A stretch of 64,000 nucleotides of DNA from Paenibacillus stellifer. Its GTDB lineage: Bacteria > Bacillota > Bacilli > Paenibacillales > Paenibacillaceae. Numbering within the stretch: position 1 is the first letter of the stretch; each line of letters begins with the position of its first letter. The notes beneath the pieces were generated by a model. That model made no database searches and was not told where the DNA came from. It saw nothing but the letters and a program-made list of their open reading frames with translations. The DNA lies in assembly GCF_000758685.1 (NCBI RefSeq), contig NZ_CP009286.1, positions 526,501 to 590,500 of the forward strand. Reading direction: 5' to 3'. The position numbers and the translations under genes are program-made. Positions 62,398 to 64,000 of this stretch are shown one piece after another.

Positions 62398-64000
62398 CTA
62401 TTGAACCAGGCTGACAATCCGGTTGCGTCCTTCATGCTTGGCCTGGTACAGCGCCTTGTCTACGGCTTTAAACAATTCATTTAATAGGGTTTTGGGGTCC
62501 TGGTGGAGCTCCTCCGGATAATTCTGGATGGTTAACAGCCCCATGCTGATCGTAACAGATATAGGATGAACGACATGCTCGATGATCACCGCATTCGATT
62601 CCACATTAGCCTTGATTTCTTCCGCCAGAAGCTGTGCCAGGGATTCGTCTGTGTCAGGCAAATAGATGATAAATTCTTCCCCGCCATAACGCGCCAGAAC
62701 ATCCGCCTCGCGCAGAGTCCCCTTAATGACTTCCACCGTATGGCAGATCACCTCATCCCCGGCCAAATGGCCGTAATTATCGTTAACCGATTTAAAATAG
62801 TCGATATCGAGCAGAATGATGGCAAACGGCCGCTGAAAGATGCTGGGCTTCATCAGCTCGTCCTCCAGCTTTTGCGTCAAATAGTGGCGGTTGTAACAGC
62901 CTGTCAAGCTGTCGGTGATCGCGATCTTTTTCAGCTTCCGGTTAGTCTGATACAGCTCCTTCTGCACCTCGATCAACGATTCGTTGCGTTCCTGCAGGAC
63001 GATGTTCTGATGGCTGGTCTCATCAAGAAGACGGCGCATCTCGGAGATATCCTGGAAAGTAATGATCCGCCCTATCATGGTGCCGCCGACCATGATGGCC
63101 GCGGCATGGACATGAAGATACCTCCGGTACTTCGGGTAATAGACTTCGATTTCGCAGTCCTTCAGCGGATGCTCCCGGTAGGTATGCAGGAAGTCGTTGG
63201 GGCTGAGCGCTCCTTGGGGGAAGAGGGCCGCTATGTTGAAACGGTCCCCGATATGCAGGTTCAAGTAAGGGCGCAGCGATTGATTGATTTCAACTACGCA
63301 CTCATTGTCATCCAGCACCAGAATCCCATAGGCCATCGTATCTATTATATCTTGATGGGCGATGGTCACGATATCAAGCACTTTATCCCGATTAATGGAA
63401 ATGACAAAGAAGATTGCCGATATTAAAATGCCAAGAGAAGTCATTCCCGGGATGACGGGCAAATAGTCGGATAGCACAACATTCAGAAAGATATCGAGCA
63501 GAAGGAGAGCGGTTACAGCCACCAGCCCTTTAAGCATAAGCATGATCTGTTGTTTTTTGCGGGGCGTACGACCCGATGCCAGAGCCAAATATATCATATA
63601 GAGCGAAGCGATCGGATACAATACCAGGATGCAAATATAGAACCAGAAGATAGGTCCATAGATTCTCTCGACATACCCGCCGTTCACAGGGAGAACAAAT
63701 AAGCCGTGTGGATTCACGAGGATACCCAACAGGGCGACGAGTGTGGGAAGGAGCAGCCACGCCCATATTTTTCTCCGCAGAAACTGGATTTGGCCGGTAA
63801 TAAGAATTGTGAAGTACAGCCATCCTGCCGTAATCACCGCCGAATCCACAAATGCAAGCTTCACATATAATAATTGATAGCCGGGGTTGTCGATCGTCTT
63901 GATGACGAACTGACTGTACGGCCATATCATCATGGCGAAGTGGAAGGTCAAATAAACCTTGTGCAGCTTAGTGATGGTAACGGTGACGAAAATATATATA
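62398..64000 (-). CDS. 7TM-PAS-GGDEF diguanylate cyclase (runs off right edge)
   Basis: At least 534 codons; the frame is open to the window end, so the N-terminus is missing (the TTG at 63951 is unlikely to be the true start). It has the histidine-kinase-like N-terminal 7TM region, a PAS domain (~200-310; MAYGILVLDDNECVVEINQS), a coiled linker and a complete GGDEF domain: TDSLTGCYNRHYL, LLDIDYFKSVNDNYGH, active GGEEF, preceded by the RxxD inhibitory site (READ, five residues before). It should make cyclic-di-GMP with product inhibition, in response to a membrane signal. Confidence 0.9.
   Translation of the reverse strand, partial: IYIFVTVTITKLHKVYLTFHFAMMIWPYSQFVIKTIDNPGYQLLYVKLAFVDSAVITAGWLYFTILITGQIQFLRRKIWAWLLLPTLVALLGILVNPHGLFVLPVNGGYVERIYGPIFWFYICILVLYPIASLYMIYLALASGRTPRKKQQIMLMLKGLVAVTALLLLDIFLNVVLSDYLPVIPGMTSLGILISAIFFVISINRDKVLDIVTIAHQDIIDTMAYGILVLDDNECVVEINQSLRPYLNLHIGDRFNIAALFPQGALSPNDFLHTYREHPLKDCEIEVYYPKYRRYLHVHAAAIMVGGTMIGRIITFQDISEMRRLLDETSHQNIVLQERNESLIEVQKELYQTNRKLKKIAITDSLTGCYNRHYLTQKLEDELMKPSIFQRPFAIILLDIDYFKSVNDNYGHLAGDEVICHTVEVIKGTLREADVLARYGGEEFIIYLPDTDESLAQLLAEEIKANVESNAVIIEHVVHPISVTISMGLLTIQNYPEELHQDPKTLLNELFKAVDKALYQAKHEGRNRIVSLVQ

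Overview
The window looks like a chromosomal segment of a Gram-positive, endospore-lineage Bacillales bacterium, most likely Paenibacillus or a close relative. Reasons: strong AGGAGG-type ribosome binding sites; intrinsic terminators between almost all transcription units; an LPxTG sortase substrate; a T-box leader; YolD-, DUF3231-, DUF420- and YtrA-like genes; lipoproteins with Firmicutes-type lipoboxes. No species is claimed. Most of the window is GC-rich. AT-rich patches, IS remnants and broken genes cluster in the first 13 kb and again at 54-59 kb.

Layout. (1) 0-13 kb is accessory: a partial DUF3231 gene, an MFS exporter, IS3-family remnants at 1.98-2.75 kb and 5.0-5.3 kb, an isochorismatase-like hydrolase divergent from a TetR regulator, a YolD fragment, the 3' half of a tRNA-Thr gene, a haloalkane-dehalogenase-like hydrolase plus DHFR-like reductase opposite an HxlR regulator, a decayed EAL-GGDEF gene, and two secreted hydrolase lipoproteins. 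(2) 12.7-16.3 kb: a 32-aa membrane peptide gene, a probable cyclic-di-GMP-I riboswitch with terminator, and the LPxTG surface protein it should control. (3) 17-30 kb, the centre of interest: a locus for flavin-based extracellular electron transfer (EET) like that known from Listeria. On + it has eetA, eetB, two ECF ATPases and an EcfT-type subunit (a flavin exporter), then a U32 protein, a class III aminotransferase and a UbiA prenyltransferase. On - it has a PplA-like flavin-binding lipoprotein, NDH-2, a DoxX-like membrane protein and a two-subunit polyprenyl diphosphate synthase. Three FNR/CRP-like boxes lie upstream of the lipoprotein gene. (4) 30-48 kb is mainly ordinary chromosome: sensor kinase, MFS, SDR-like protein, RidA, SNF2 helicase and neighbour, small alarmone synthetase, zinc-ribbon protein, TrmB regulator, Xpt, GNAT, lipid kinase, DUF4870, DUF420, S41-like lipoprotein. 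(5) 48.7-53.3 kb: a GntR(YtrA-like)/ABC transporter operon with a palindromic operator over its promoter. (6) 53.4-58.8 kb: efflux pumps, a PF04307-like membrane protein and a TetR/MFS/SnoaL cluster with shared operators. (7) 58.9-64 kb: an orphan MerR-type promoter on a truncated aldo/keto reductase start joined to a truncated glyS with its T-box, a frameshifted hybrid sensor kinase, and a diguanylate cyclase running off the right edge.

How it fits together: the EET genes form one functional unit. NDH-2 would feed electrons into a dedicated demethylmenaquinone-type pool made by the UbiA protein and the prenyl synthase. The lipoprotein would carry them outward on a covalent flavin, and EetA/EetB/ECF would supply flavin outside the membrane. 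The flavin transferase FmnB/ApbE is not in the window. A second theme is cyclic-di-GMP: a diguanylate cyclase, an EAL-GGDEF relic and the riboswitch-controlled adhesin.
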